Positions 20,801 to 28,586 are shown, counted from the first letter of the stretch. The stretch is 44,383 nt of DNA from Mnemiopsis leidyi (GCA_000226015.1 JH154463.1:85457-129839), one strand, 5' to 3'. Numbers and translations are program-made. Notes: generated from the sequence alone by a model not told the origin.

Positions 20801-22534
20801 CCGGTCGCTGGCTACGAAAGCAGCTGGTCAAATTCCTTGGTAGACTACTCGCCAGTGAGGTAATCAGAAATCTGATGACCTTTCCTTCTAGTTCTACCAG
20901 GATAAACTCTACCTTAGTAACCTAAGTAAGTAAAGGAATGACGAAAAAAATCGAGCATTTGAATGGACCGACGCAAATGAATCAGAATTACGGGCGCTCA
21001 TTCTTGACCGTACCATGTATACAAACTACTAATAAATGTGCGACCGTAAGTTAGATTTATTTTCGTCGGTCCATTTTTATATTACTGCTTTTCGTTGTAA
21101 AATGGACAAAACTAACTGAAAATACGGTCAGGTTACACCCAAGTTTTGGGTTTTGGTAAATATACTAAATATGTTGTCAAATTCCCTCTCATTACGGCAG
21201 TTAACGCCACGCATATAATTATATCCCACAGTAACTCAATCCAGAAATTTTCTTTACCAGTAACCATCTGATCACTTACCACATTTCTCAGTCCTCACCC
21301 TTTATTGCACAGTAAAGATCGCGTGTTTTATGAAGTTTTTATTAATTCTTAGTCTGACAGTAATGTCATTTATGGTGTGTACCACCTCTTCCTTTATTCC
21401 TTTATTGCTAGATAGTTGTGCTTTTGATCGTGTAATATTTAGGTTGAGTTAGAATGACCCCTCACGTTTATCTGTGGATATTTTTTAATCCTACTCGCGT
21501 AAAGCAAAAAGCAAGTAGATAAGTTATAGTTGTCGAATATTTTAAAGATAAAGGGTAGAAAAGTCGGTGTTTCCCGAGGAGAAACGTAACGATTTTGGAG
21601 ATGAGACACAAAAATCTGTGGGTAGTGAAGGAATCCGACGAGAAGAGTGGAAATCTAGCTCCGTTGGAAACCAGAGTGTGGGCCAGATTATCAAATTATT
21701 TCACACTTGATTAATTTCAGGTATCAATGAAGGAGATGCATTCCGGTATTTGGTAGTTGAATTCTAACAGACATTTAGTTTATATATTTCAGATGACAAG
21801 ATTTCAGATATGTTCAATTTGAATGTGTATACTTTGTACTTATCGATATTCTATGGTTATACCAATACCAAACACTTGACGACAGACATTTGACAATTGT
21901 GCGTGTGTGAGAGATTTAAAGATTTCTTTTTTGATCTGTTTATTTGAAATTTAATCCCCTTCTTAACATTCTATATACATTGCAGTTTGCACATTAAGAC
22001 AGAATTTTCGATAAGCCTTATGAAACCGCGCGTATGCCTGGATTTGCGTTATTGATTTTTTTGAAATCGCAGGCAGAGAAACGCTCTCAACAACGTATAA
22101 ATGAGATGCGAGAGAGGCTGGAACAAGCGAACAACACGACCAGGAGCATGCAGGTTAGATGAAAATCGTTACAGTTCAAATCTTAGCTGCCCCTTTTTAA
22201 AATTGTTGGTCACCAAACTGGAAGTGTAATTTGTTATGTTGTTGGCACGCTCCTTTCAATAGCGACAAAGCTTGGACGTTTTTTATTTTACACATGTTAT
22301 ACTAATACTATGTGTCCATGTCTGTAGACACAAAGTATAACATGTAAGTTCAATGTTCATCAGTAACACATCAAATACCTGCAGAACTACGTGAACTTCC
22401 TGAAACAGTCCTACAGCAGTGTGTTTGGGGACACCACCCTTGATCCAGCTTCTCCCTATGCGGGCCGACTGTCTCCTACTTTCAAGAGAACTTCGTCTCC
22501 CATCAAATCACCCAACTTTAATTTGGACTACTAG
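5818..22534 (+). CDS. ODF2: Outer dense fibre protein 2 / cenexin, C-terminal coiled-coil part
   Basis: Exons: 5818-5877, 6194-6382, 6816-7075, 7388-7469, 8179-8292, 8541-8633, 22073-22153 and 22385-22534 (stop TAG); phases agree at every junction. The product is a long coiled coil. Identification rests on co-linear similarity to the vertebrate ODF2/cenexin C-terminus: a segment beginning LRIEELMREN and containing RRQLEATKEK, then a segment ending RLEQANNTTRSMQ, then NYVNFLKQSYSSVFGD and a short SPIKSP tail. ODF2/cenexin is a structural protein of the mother-centriole subdistal/distal appendages and of sperm outer dense fibres. The intron before the last two exons is 13.4 kb and contains other genes and alternative-exon candidates. 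The model lacks several hundred residues of the vertebrate N-terminal half. Three candidate 5' exons at 2175-4372 may precede it. The family call is firm; the full-length architecture is not. Confidence 0.92.
6362..6661 (+). repeat. 78-bp tandem repeat duplicating an ODF2 splice donor
   Basis: Four nearly identical 78-bp copies start at 6362, 6440, 6518 and 6596. Each carries the last 21 bases of the exon ending at 6382, its donor (GAGAAG|GTATTA) and the first part of the intron. A decayed fifth copy is visible at about 6684-6735. Because 78 is a multiple of three, the minus strand reads as a 26-residue repeat, which is an artefact. Reading past the first donor on + hits TGA after six codons. 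Confidence 0.95.
8440..8492 (+). promoter_or_regulatory. Inverted CRE / E-box pair (intron after the 8179-8292 exon)
   Basis: TGACGTCA (8440-8447) and CACGTG (8451-8456) are mirrored by CACGTG (8476-8481) and TGACGTCA (8485-8492), forming an inverted repeat with a ~20-bp centre. The same two motifs occur at 2729-2767. This could be a regulatory module or the arms of a small hairpin element. Confidence 0.4.
8802..9338 (+). CDS. Candidate alternative terminal exon of ODF2 (acidic then basic)
   Basis: An acceptor with a C-rich tract ends at 8801, and the frame is open from 8802 to TAA at 9336-9338 (178 aa). It is in phase 0, the same phase as the ODF2 donor after 8633, only 168 bp upstream. The encoded segment begins PLVDVDAQLADLPPPP, runs through a Glu/Ser-rich acidic stretch (about residues 25-75), then a central part with GYDEFGRPLNGKYNG, and ends in a Lys/Arg/Gly-rich tail. 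No domain was recognised. Splicing here instead of to 22073 would replace the conserved NYVNFLK end. It might instead be the last exon of a different transcript. A weak ATTAAA at 9901-9906 is the nearest poly(A)-like hexamer seen. Confidence 0.6.
   Translation, partial: PLVDVDAQLADLPPPPASPSTDNNVSEQEQSGSETESEESEEDVDWSEMLKNAEMNRERLGLDNVTDGESSEDEDGNKVHKKKEHNGLTTQDIMNRMATNQLMGYDEFGRPLNGKYNGSMMSGKKGAKNRAMLFGIDGGKRNTKTGSNNKGAGRKDRSGRSGGRRAKKGGGNMALLGF
9339..11256 (+). other. Intronic / possible 3' UTR sequence, no gene seen
   Basis: AT-rich sequence between the two candidate alternative exons. It has no exon, repeat array or RNA gene that could be supported. Open frames at 10357-10851 on both strands have no family resemblance or coding-like composition. 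Confidence 0.4.
11257..12408 (+). CDS. Candidate second alternative terminal exon (383 aa, unknown)
   Basis: An acceptor (TGTTTAG) ends at 11256 and a single open frame runs to TAA at 12406-12408. It has phase 0, matching the upstream ODF2 donor after 8633. The sequence is mostly low-complexity and Ser-rich, with one compact segment around residues 90-135 (CDPRLLDSYILSRLHFEEFL) that looks helical, a Pro-rich stretch (EPTPPPPFIRVQRQSP), and a strongly basic Ser/Lys/Gly C-terminus (WTKGSKNKGKSSSKSKGKK). GC content is higher than the flanks, which supports real coding. I recognise no family. It may be an ODF2 isoform tail or an exon of an independent nested gene whose other exons I could not find. 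Confidence 0.6.
   Translation: MRSHGAATSTESTVVGATRDDAPVNGPSLPSGYPANYSSNLPLSSSNSADFSKFSSELLDKDKSLTSRARHAVHTRGSPSHHGNQYYSSSPLAGCYETCDPRLLDSYILSRLHFEEFLRSQTDLFHQMLLEREKALSVKSDSVAATPRERLDRTTDRAGSSQSEILPHYSTPWKIGPARSDHSMLNPPKLGDISDDGEFERTGSSFHNSYHQKSRDTTDMPTHRYFDKSSSNIARTSSLTELEHLVDNCIMPEDANREPTPPPPFIRVQRQSPAVRRTEGPDSQYPVVPRARAVSPDPDSDDKHQMMLGGVLSMPHATKYVDERTTRKQNGNHVMNGHESSDSNLDEKGKSKSSLFSWTKGSKNKGKSSSKSKGKKNTPVAAT
13188..13407. mobile_element. Hairpin MITE with 67-bp terminal inverted repeats
   Basis: The left arm 13188-13254 begins TTGATGAGAAAAA and the right arm is 13341-13407. They are almost perfect reverse complements, around an ~86-bp AT-rich centre. There is no transposase gene. The size (220 bp) and structure fit a miniature inverted-repeat element. 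No clear target-site duplication was identified. Confidence 0.8.
13408..14707. other. Intron sequence without supported gene
   Basis: The only sizeable open frame is 14486-14043 on the minus strand (147 codons). It has no recognisable domain or splice context and is not called. No RNA gene or repeat was seen. Confidence 0.35.
14708..15118. repeat. 12-bp-based CCCTGCCCAGAC / CCCTGCCCCTAC minisatellite
   Basis: About 33 imperfect copies of a 12-bp unit, mostly CCCTGCCCAGAC alternating with CCCTGCCCCTAC, cover the stretch. As 12 is four codons, a long Pro-rich open frame appears (14665-15189), which is a by-product of the repeat. The minus strand is rich in G-triplets (GGG..GGGCAGGG) and could form G-quadruplexes. 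Confidence 0.95.
15175..15330. repeat. Dispersed repeat copy beside the minisatellite, ends in C13
   Basis: This segment, rich in TTTGACCA/GACCATGACA words, resembles 35335-35470. Shared order: GACCATGACACCC, ACGTAGGC, AAAT-GT-AAAA, ATCG, TCTTAC. A run of 13 C lies at 15315-15327. This suggests two diverged copies of one interspersed element; boundaries are uncertain. Confidence 0.6.
16078..16452. repeat. 47-bp satellite with palindromic ACACTGTACAGTGT core
   Basis: About eight copies with a period of 47 bp (AAAATGTACTTG starts at 16087, 16134 and so on). Most units contain the perfect 14-bp palindrome ACACTGTACAGTGT, or a close variant, so single strands could fold at regular intervals. Stop codons are missing from all three minus frames, producing spurious Tyr/His/Thr-rich ORFs. 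Decayed copies of the GTACAATGTAC theme continue to about 16640. Confidence 0.95.
17444..17748 (+). mobile_element. tRNA-derived SINE with 13-bp target-site duplication
   Basis: The 13-bp sequence AATGTAGGGACTG occurs at 17444-17456 and again at 17736-17748, bracketing a 279-bp insert. The insert starts with a tRNA-like head: an intact A box (TAGCTCAATTGG at 17467-17478), a D-arm GCTC...GAGC, an anticodon arm with loop CTAGCCA, and a variable and T-arm region. The T-loop/B box is eroded (GGATCATACAC instead of GGTTCGA). The head is followed by an unrelated body. This is the classic layout of a retroposed tRNA-derived SINE. The tRNA part is not functional as a tRNA: the acceptor pairing is poor and the T-loop is lost. 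Confidence 0.85.
17749..18471. other. Intron sequence without supported gene
   Basis: No exon, RNA gene or repeat was supported between the SINE and the nested minus-strand gene. The region just before 18472 would hold that gene's 3' UTR; no AATAAA was seen on the minus strand. Confidence 0.35.
18472..19473 (-). CDS. Secreted cysteine-rich repeat protein (ephrin-receptor-like / GCC2-GCC3 type)
   Basis: Intronless 333-aa protein nested antisense in the 13.4-kb ODF2 intron. Residues 1-18 (MQILPLLFLSTFLVLGHC) form a signal peptide and no transmembrane segment follows, so it should be secreted. The rest is about seven repeats of the pattern C-x2-C-x-G-x-Y/F-C-...-P-x-P-CP-x-G-T/S-Y/F, typical of the ephrin-receptor-like (GCC2_GCC3) and TNFR/EGF-like disulfide-rich modules found in many extracellular animal proteins. 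Several N-glycosylation sequons (NST, NQT, NVT) lie at equivalent places. There is no kinase, EGF-calcium or other domain, so it is a free-standing repeat protein. The ATG at 19473 is the only one that gives the signal peptide. Ligand and role are unknown. The lack of introns among intron-rich neighbours could mean retroposition or a young gene. Confidence 0.9.
   Translation of the reverse strand: MQILPLLFLSTFLVLGHCGCRGGYYETEEGDCEMCGKGNYCPANSTEPTPCPVGTYGPASTASIERYCYPCMGSYNNQTGAVRCTRCGLGNFCPHGAVNPTPCPIGSFGPSTSSKRCYPCGSGSYSNVTGASRCTDCPAGHYCESNSTEPIPCPTGSYSRHGRAGRCYTCSAGRYSSVTGATECTACPAGYYCENNSTEPTPCPEGMTSSPSSRSVRYCRDIRPVEGDCPAGTFKNDIEECEQCSTGHYCPEGSTERTPCPKGTYSSYSNAWKEEFCRECYAGYYGDEEGLASCKSCPAGSYCEAGSVEPTSCPDGHTSYPYSRSEDHCRPVS
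19474..20561. other. Upstream flank of the nested gene; no further gene seen
   Basis: This stretch would contain the promoter of the 18472-19473 minus-strand gene. Two nearly adjacent copies of GTGGAAGTACCGACCAACGAG/GTGGAAGTACCGACTAACGAG lie at 19555-19595, a 21-bp tandem duplication. No exons were supported. Confidence 0.4.
20562..21162. mobile_element. TA-flanked foldback element with nested inverted repeat
   Basis: The left end TTTACCAAAACCCAAAA starts at 20564 and its reverse complement ends at 21160. The inverted similarity extends about 65 bp inward (GTGTAACCTGACCGT...TTTCAGTTA...TTTTGTCC). Both ends are flanked by TA (20562-20563 and 21161-21162), as expected for a Tc1/mariner-type insertion. 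A second inverted pair (AATGGACCGACG...TTACGG at about 20961-20993, mirrored at 21045-21078) lies inside. There is no transposase ORF, so it is non-autonomous. Related fragments occur at 23370-23465 and 32238-32345. Confidence 0.8.
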
Positions 22535-22764
22535 AGGACTAGAGAATGTGGTGTATCGTTACACATTTCTTACACTAGCAGTAACGACTACCGTGACGCC
22601 GTTCGTCAAATTATACTGCTGGACTTATTTTATATGTGACCAAGGTTAAGTGGACTAGTGCAGTAATGTGCGCATATTTGCGCATCGTTAAAATTACTAA
22701 TCATATTTGGGGCTAGCCAGCAATGGCTGTCATGATGCTAATTGTATTTCGAGAATTCTTTGCG

Positions 22765-22770
22765 AATAAA
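22765..22770 (+). terminator. Poly(A) signal for the canonical ODF2 3' end
   Basis: AATAAA lies 231 bp after the TAG stop of the last ODF2 exon, in a suitable position for 3' end formation of the canonical isoform. Confidence 0.6.
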
Positions 22771-22790
22771 CGATTAACTTGGAGAAAAAA

Positions 22791-24272
22791 TTGATTCGAT
22801 TGACAGAGACTTTATATTATCATCATATAACCCAGAGTTTATTTTTCTTATTCTATTTAAACTGTTTTTGTATTAGCATTCCGACAATGCTCATTATTGC
22901 CTGTTATTGCTATAAGTATAGAATGAAATGATTGCATGTTTTTGTGTAGAATTTCGTTTTTCATCATATCAATGATTGTTGGCTTTTTAGGTATCAACCT
23001 TTAAATCTTATGACTTTTGACCTACGAAATATAGCAATTAAGCCGAGGAGATAAGGAGATTGGATTAATTCATATTATCTTCTCTATAGACTTTAATCGC
23101 GAAATCTTTGTTAGCATGTTTTATATGGGCTTAAAGTATTTCCTTTGAATACAAATAATTTACTAATCTGTAATATGGTTGATATTATATTTGGACCTGA
23201 GATACGGAAATAAGAATTAGATTCCGAGATGCAAGTTTTCTTTTTTCTCCCTAATTTACTAAACAGTAGGACTCACTGACCGGGAAAATACCTGTGCTCT
23301 ATGCTGTATGTTCCATGACATTGGTTGGTCATGATCGTATTTAACTTCACATTAAGTCGTGGGCCAGGTAAGACGTCCATCAATTGACCGTTCCGTGCGT
23401 GCCACTCTCCGTTTTGTACGTGTCCGTTTCGGGAGGATTTGATGTACATTTGGTTTAGTTTGTCTCGACCTTTTGTTTTGAAATAGTTCGCCTAATTTAC
23501 GTTTGTCCGTTATACTGAGAAGGTTTTAATTCAAAATTTTTGCCAGTTTAATGTTTTTATCAGGAAATATGTAAAACTAACCGTGAAACCCCCACTAACT
23601 TAATTCCAAATCCCCCAGTTTCTTGTTTATTGATATTAAGGAATAACTGAGAATACTTAGCTTGAGATTCGCAATATTCATAATGATCAACGATGAATGA
23701 TAACAATGTACAATTACGTAACATTATTATATTATCTTTGTCAGCTTTACATCAAAGAAATAAACAAAGGTGTCGAAAAGTGATATATACTGAAATCATG
23801 AGGTCATACTTCTTAGTCAAAATAAAATCGTCAAAAAGGTTTTTAGTCAAATAATAAATCAAATCTCAACTTGTCAAGCCTTGGGCCAATCATAACCTAC
23901 TTAATGGGCAAGATTTTAAGATAGATGATACACACTGTATAGTATACACTATACAGTATAGTAGTTATATCTTGTCTGTAGATTTATCGTTTACATTAAA
24001 CAGCATGAAGTTTTGAAAAACTCCCGACATTCAACATTACGAATACTACTTTCTATTTGTGCAATCATAGGTAAAGTGTATTAAACCGCCTGAAACAAAA
24101 TACGGCAACCCGTGTAAACATAGAGCCAGTTGAGTGTTTCTCGAATGTCAAACCATGCCGACCCCTTATTATAACTCACATCAGTTATTTAAAGCCCAAA
24201 CATACATCCCCCAGTTTCTCCTTGAGTAATTCCTTGTCAGCTTGTCTCTGAGTAAGTGAGTAGGAATATTCG
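22791..24272. other. Intergenic region between convergent ODF2 and SPAG8-like genes
   Basis: No gene seen. At about 23370-23465 there is a diverged fragment of the element at 20562-21162 (shared CACTCTCCGTTTTGTACGTG, CGTTTCGGGAGGAT, GTACATTTGGTTTAG). A short palindrome (CTGTATAG...CTATACAG) lies near 23935-23960. The 3' UTR of the minus-strand SPAG8-like gene must begin here. Confidence 0.5.
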
Positions 24273-25325
24273 TTAGCAGTACCTTGACACAGGCTGACTA
24301 ACCAACTGTTTGTCCTCGTACGGTTTGGGCTGGTCCATGTAAAACTCAGTGGGAGTGCTGAATGCTGTGTTTTTCTTGAAGGGAGATCCCTCGCATCTGA
24401 TCTGTGTCACTCCTTCAACCCCTGAAACACGATATCAGCTCAAGAAATTAATTTTACTTTTGACTATGACCTCTGGAAATTGCGATACGACATCCCAAAG
24501 TAAGTTATTTTCAAAACTGAAGAACTTCTTCCAGCTACTTTTCCATCTCCCGTTAACAAACTGTCTTCAACACCAGGTAACGACAAACCTTTAGCGATCC
24601 CATCAGTCCAGTAAGATACAGGCAGCTCCTTCAGAACGTTGTGATGTGATAAAGGTTCTGGCCAGTCCGAATTGAACTCTCTAAAGTAGTCTTTGTGCAT
24701 CGTGCTTTCATAATCTGGTACTATCTGTTGAGTAAACAAGTTAAGACTGCATCGTGCTTTCATAATCCAGTATGATCTGTTAATTATACAAGTTAAAACT
24801 AAAAAACAAGCTAATCTAGCAAGGAGGTGTCTCAAATCAAATCAATATTGCAATAAATAAATGTTACAAAAACTGTATCGAACTTTGTTCGATAACCGTA
24901 CATCAAATACCTTGGGTGGTTTGCTCTCTTCCTCGACTTCTTTCGAGATTTGCTCGTAAACAGCAGTTTCCCTTAATGACAATCTAGATCCTGTAAAATT
25001 GGTATAGCTCAATATTTAAATAAAATATATCTATATTCAAATAAAACTTTTATGGCCATAATAGATGAATCATGAAGTTAAGTCTACATAGTTTATAAAA
25101 TGTCAACGCACCCTTTTGCCTTATGTTTGGTCTTGAAGGCGGTCTGAAAGTTTCCCTTACTGTAGTACTAAACGATTCCAAAGTTTCTGGTTCCTTGGTT
25201 GAAATTATCCCCACATGTCCAGATCTATTAACCTCTGGGCCATGAGCATCGTCGTAAGCTTCGCACGCTCGTTCTTCCACCCAATTTTCTATCAGTACCT
25301 TACCATGTTCGTTCGTTTGTGTCAT
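24273..25325 (-). CDS. SPAG8: SPAG8-like axonemal protein
   Basis: Four exons on the minus strand: 25325-25112, 24990-24911, 24724-24574 and 24421-24273 (stop TAA), giving 197 aa with consistent phases 1-0-1. Identification rests on three conserved blocks of sperm-associated antigen 8. These are the N-terminal LIENWVEERA, the central PVSYWTDGIAKGLSLPGVEGV and the C-terminal GSPFKKNTAFSTPTEFYMDQ. By family, SPAG8 is a sperm and cilium protein associated with axonemal doublet microtubules. This version is much shorter than mammalian SPAG8 because it lacks the long low-complexity N-terminus. An AG sits two bases before the ATG (CTTTAG-AC-ATG), suggesting a splice acceptor. It is the last gene of a same-strand run with DNAJB13 and RIIAD1. 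The 24574 donor (CCTG|GTGTTG) is non-optimal but is fixed by phase and conservation. Confidence 0.87.
24696..24799 (-). repeat. 52-bp tandem duplication of a SPAG8 splice acceptor
   Basis: Copies 24696-24747 and 24748-24799 share TGCATCGTGCTTTCATAAT and the following bases. Each contains an acceptor (minus strand ...AACAG|AT) plus the first codons of the exon starting at 24724. The upstream acceptor, if used, reads about ten codons and then hits a stop, so only the downstream copy gives the full protein. Confidence 0.9.
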
Positions 25326-25882
25326 GTCTAAAGAGCGTAATGTGGTATTTACAGTGCTGAATAAGTCAACATAACGGTTCTAGTATACATAACGGTTCTA
25401 GTATAAAACATAGCTTGCTGAATTATAACAGGGCCGTTAATTGTCTTAAACTGCACGCAGAAAATCAGCTGAAAAGGTCTACTGCCAAGATGCTGACAGT
25501 TGGCATTTAACAATGAATTTGTGCAGTTTCTATAGCAACCAAACGAGTGCGCGCACTATAACAGTGCGCTGCGCGGCAGCTTGACTAATCCAAGAAGTCA
25601 AATATGAGTTTTAGACAAAATAGCTAATTGTATCGTTAAGTTAATTCAATATCAAATAGGCGATAAAATAATTAAATATGCGAAAAAATGATTAAATCGT
25701 TGTAACACTGCAAATCCAATAAGACCGTCCAAATCATCGAATAAAATGATTGAACGAAAAATAATTGAATGATCTAATAAGGATGGTATTTTGGCTGGCA
25801 AAATTTATGTCAAAGTTTTCAAAACAAGACACTTTTAAATAAAACAACAAGTCAAATACAGTATAAAGGATATGTATAAGCT

Positions 25883-26092
25883 TTACGATGGTTTATCACT
25901 CCCTGATGTACTCTTATTAGTCGCATCGTCTATCTTTTTGTACTGCTCTTGAATCTCCTCGTACAGTTGCTTATTTTCAGATATCCACTTTTCTGGAGTG
26001 TGTTCTTTCAGCCAGTCAGACTTTTGCACTTGTTTTGTGAAAAGAGACGCTAAATCTTCCAACGTTTCTTGTTTTTCCCTTTTATCGGACAT
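25883..26092 (-). CDS. Unrecognised 69-aa charged protein in the ciliary cluster
   Basis: A single-exon ORF from ATG at 26092 to TAA at 25883. It is rich in Glu and Lys, begins MSDKREKQETLEDLASLF, has a helical middle (KWISENKQLYEEIQEQYKK) and a Ser/Lys tail. No family was recognised; the composition fits a short coiled-coil protein. AGs lie 2 and 13 bases upstream of the ATG (ATTTAG-CA-ATG). It lies 385 bp after the DNAJB13 stop and 558 bp before the SPAG8-like start, all on the same strand. It could be a small ciliary protein of the cluster, or an extra exon of a neighbour. Support comes from composition and context only. Confidence 0.55.
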   Translation of the reverse strand: MSDKREKQETLEDLASLFTKQVQKSDWLKEHTPEKWISENKQLYEEIQEQYKKIDDATNKSTSGSDKPS

Positions 26093-26422
26093 TGCTAAAT
26101 AGTACCTAAAATGATTAAATTCAATCTGTTGGCAAACTGCACACTGTTGCATCAACAAAATATTTACAACCGTTAATCGTAAAGTCAAATAATTGTATGT
26201 CAATAGCAAAGGAAAACGCGTAGTAAAAATATGGTCGACAATATCATGAATATGAAAAATCCAATATTTCATATCAAACAATTATGTACAAAACTTATAT
26301 ACAGAGGCATGAGAAAACTGAACCATGAAACCAATAATTTAACGACAAACGATGTCACTGAACCATTTTCTCAATCTGAATTTTTTCTCAAAACGGAACT
26401 TTGGCTGAATTTGACCCAAAAG

Positions 26423-26428
26423 TTTATT
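26423..26428 (-). terminator. Poly(A) signal of DNAJB13
   Basis: AATAAA on the minus strand (TTTATT on +) lies 48 bases after the DNAJB13 stop codon. A splice-acceptor-like AG just before the next ORF follows about 315 bases further on. Confidence 0.6.
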
Positions 26429-26476
26429 TCGTTTATAACGAATTATCGTCTGAAAATCCTAAGGAAAAACAACTGT

Positions 26477-28288
26477 TTACATAAGGGCTTGTTTCAAAAG
26501 GCTCTTCTGATGTACTTCAAGTTTTGTCGGGAACACAATATCAAATGAAATGACGAGGTCGCCCTTTTCTTCGTCTTTAGATTTGGACACAGGCATTCCT
26601 TCTCCAACCACTCTCTTGGTGTAACCAGGTTGTACGATGTCGTTAATTGGAATACTCAGCATTCTTCCGTCTAGTGTGGGAACCTGAACGGAGAATTAAA
26701 TAGTAACAATAAAATAGTAATAAAATATTCTGAATGGTTACTGCATTTCTACTGATGGTAAATCAGAAAAATCCGGTATCAGTCGTATGTGAAAATTCCA
26801 TGAAAATGACTTTCAAATATGCAAAACAGTGTCAAGAACCCGACAAGATATGTCGTACAGTAAGTACACACTACACAACGATGTACAAAAACACTTGAAC
26901 CCACCTCAATAACACAGCCAATAAGAGCCTTGCTGAGAGGAATTGTAGCGACGTAGTGCAGGTCTGCTCCCTTTCTCTTGTACAGCGGGTGTGCCTTGTC
27001 TTTCACAATGAACACTATGTCAGCTGGGATACTGTTCGGACCTGAAATTGTTTGATAAATTTGCAGAACTTTCTTGGATATTAAACAAATTAGCAATTTA
27101 CTGATACCATGCTTACTCCAAAATGATTATCAACTTGAACGAAACAATTAATATCTATTAATTATTATACCATATAAGAATGGTCTGTACCCAGAAACCA
27201 AATATGACCAAATGATAAAAATGATTTGTTTATCGATCACAATTGAGTAAGGTGCCAAGTGAATGGAACAGAACACAAGCGAATAGACCAGATTACAGTT
27301 TATCGACTTCAACTTAAAATTTCAGAAATCTTAACAAAAGACCCCACCTTGGTCTCCCTCTTTCTGAAAAGTTATCCTGGTTCCCGAGCTCCAGCCCTTC
27401 TTGACGTTGATAGTTAGAATCTTGTCTCTGATGCTGGAGGTGTGTCCGTCGTCGTTCATGACACGTCGCGAGATCTTCATCTTCTTGATACAACCGGAGT
27501 AAATCTCCTCCAGAGTCAGAGCTAAGTCACGTTCTATTGGGGGGTCCTGTTTGGGCCGGCCCCTCCCACGTAGACCACCAAACCCTGATAAATATATAGT
27601 TTATATGAATCATCAAGTTCATCAAATATCATGATTATTAGAGTTCGTAACTGGTAGTTTTGTAAAACAGTGCTAGCATTTAAAAGACAAAATTTGTAAT
27701 CCAACTGCATAAAACACACACCAATAGCCATATCAGGATCTTTTGGAGGCTCGAAGAACTCGTTAAATGGGTTATCACCCCCGAAGAACTCTCTGAAGAC
27801 CTTGTCAGGGTTACCATGGAAGACATAACCCCCGGAAAAACCCCCGACATTATCGGTTGTGGGAACTCCGCTCTTCAGACCTTCTTCTCCAAACTGGTCG
27901 TAAACTGCACGTGTGTTGGACTTACTGAGCACGTCATATGCCTCTGCTACCTGTACAGATTTCATGACATTGAACTTTTCTGGAAAATACAAAATTAGGC
28001 TAAAAATAACATATGTTTATCTAAATAACAACTACTCAACTACTAAAGATATGTCCATTAAGCATGGTCCGGCACAATTAAACTAAATTATACTAGTTCC
28101 ATCGAAATTGATATATATTCAGTTATTACACATAACAATAATGGTACCTCCAAAAATAGTTCTTCAGATTTGGGATCGTCAGATCTGTCTGGATGGTGTT
28201 TCAGAGAAAGTTTCCTATATGCTCGCTTCACGTCAGCATTTGTCGCACTTCGTGTAAGATTAAGGATATGATAGTAGTCTTTTCCCAT
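26477..28288 (-). CDS. DNAJB13: DnaJ homolog subfamily B member 13 (radial-spoke co-chaperone)
   Basis: Five exons on the minus strand: 28288-28148, 27950-27722, 27584-27348, 27041-26905 and 26683-26477 (TAA). They join in phase to give exactly 316 aa, the usual length of the family. Residues 1-65 are the J domain, with an HPD motif at 32-34 (KHHPDRSDD) and VAEAYDVLS in helix III. A Gly/Phe linker ([18 protein letters not shown]) follows. The rest is the two-part DnaJ C-terminal substrate-binding region, with [37 protein letters not shown] and a QALM end. DNAJB13 is a type II DnaJ protein of ciliary and sperm radial spokes (RSP16 orthologue). The ATG is preceded by CATACAG-TAGCG, an AG five bases upstream. 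It sits between RIIAD1 and the 69-aa ORF on the same strand. Confidence 0.97.
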
Positions 28289-28586
28289 CGCTACTGTATG
28301 ATTAGATACTTAAATATATGGTAATGATTACGGATTGAGCTAACAGAGGAGTGATGAAATGATATACTATCTGGTGAAATGTAAAGCTAAACCTTGAAAA
28401 CAAAATCCGCTCGTAAAATCACAGATGAACAACCTAGAAACACTTTTCAAAACTTGGTATTTCACATTTATCATTAAAATTGCATTTACTGCATACTTTA
28501 TACAAATCTACAATTTGATAGTAAGGCAAGTGTTGACATACAATATACGTATCACTTTCCTACTCTGGCATTAACTGATGTAACAT

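Noticed and set aside
23935-23960. CTGTATAG...CTATACAG palindrome
   Set aside because: Short and isolated in AT-rich DNA; no sign of function.
26093-26281. N-terminal extension of the 69-aa ORF to 132 aa
   Set aside because: The upstream part is AT-rich, has no coding character and crosses acceptor-like AGs; the ATG at 26092 is preferred.
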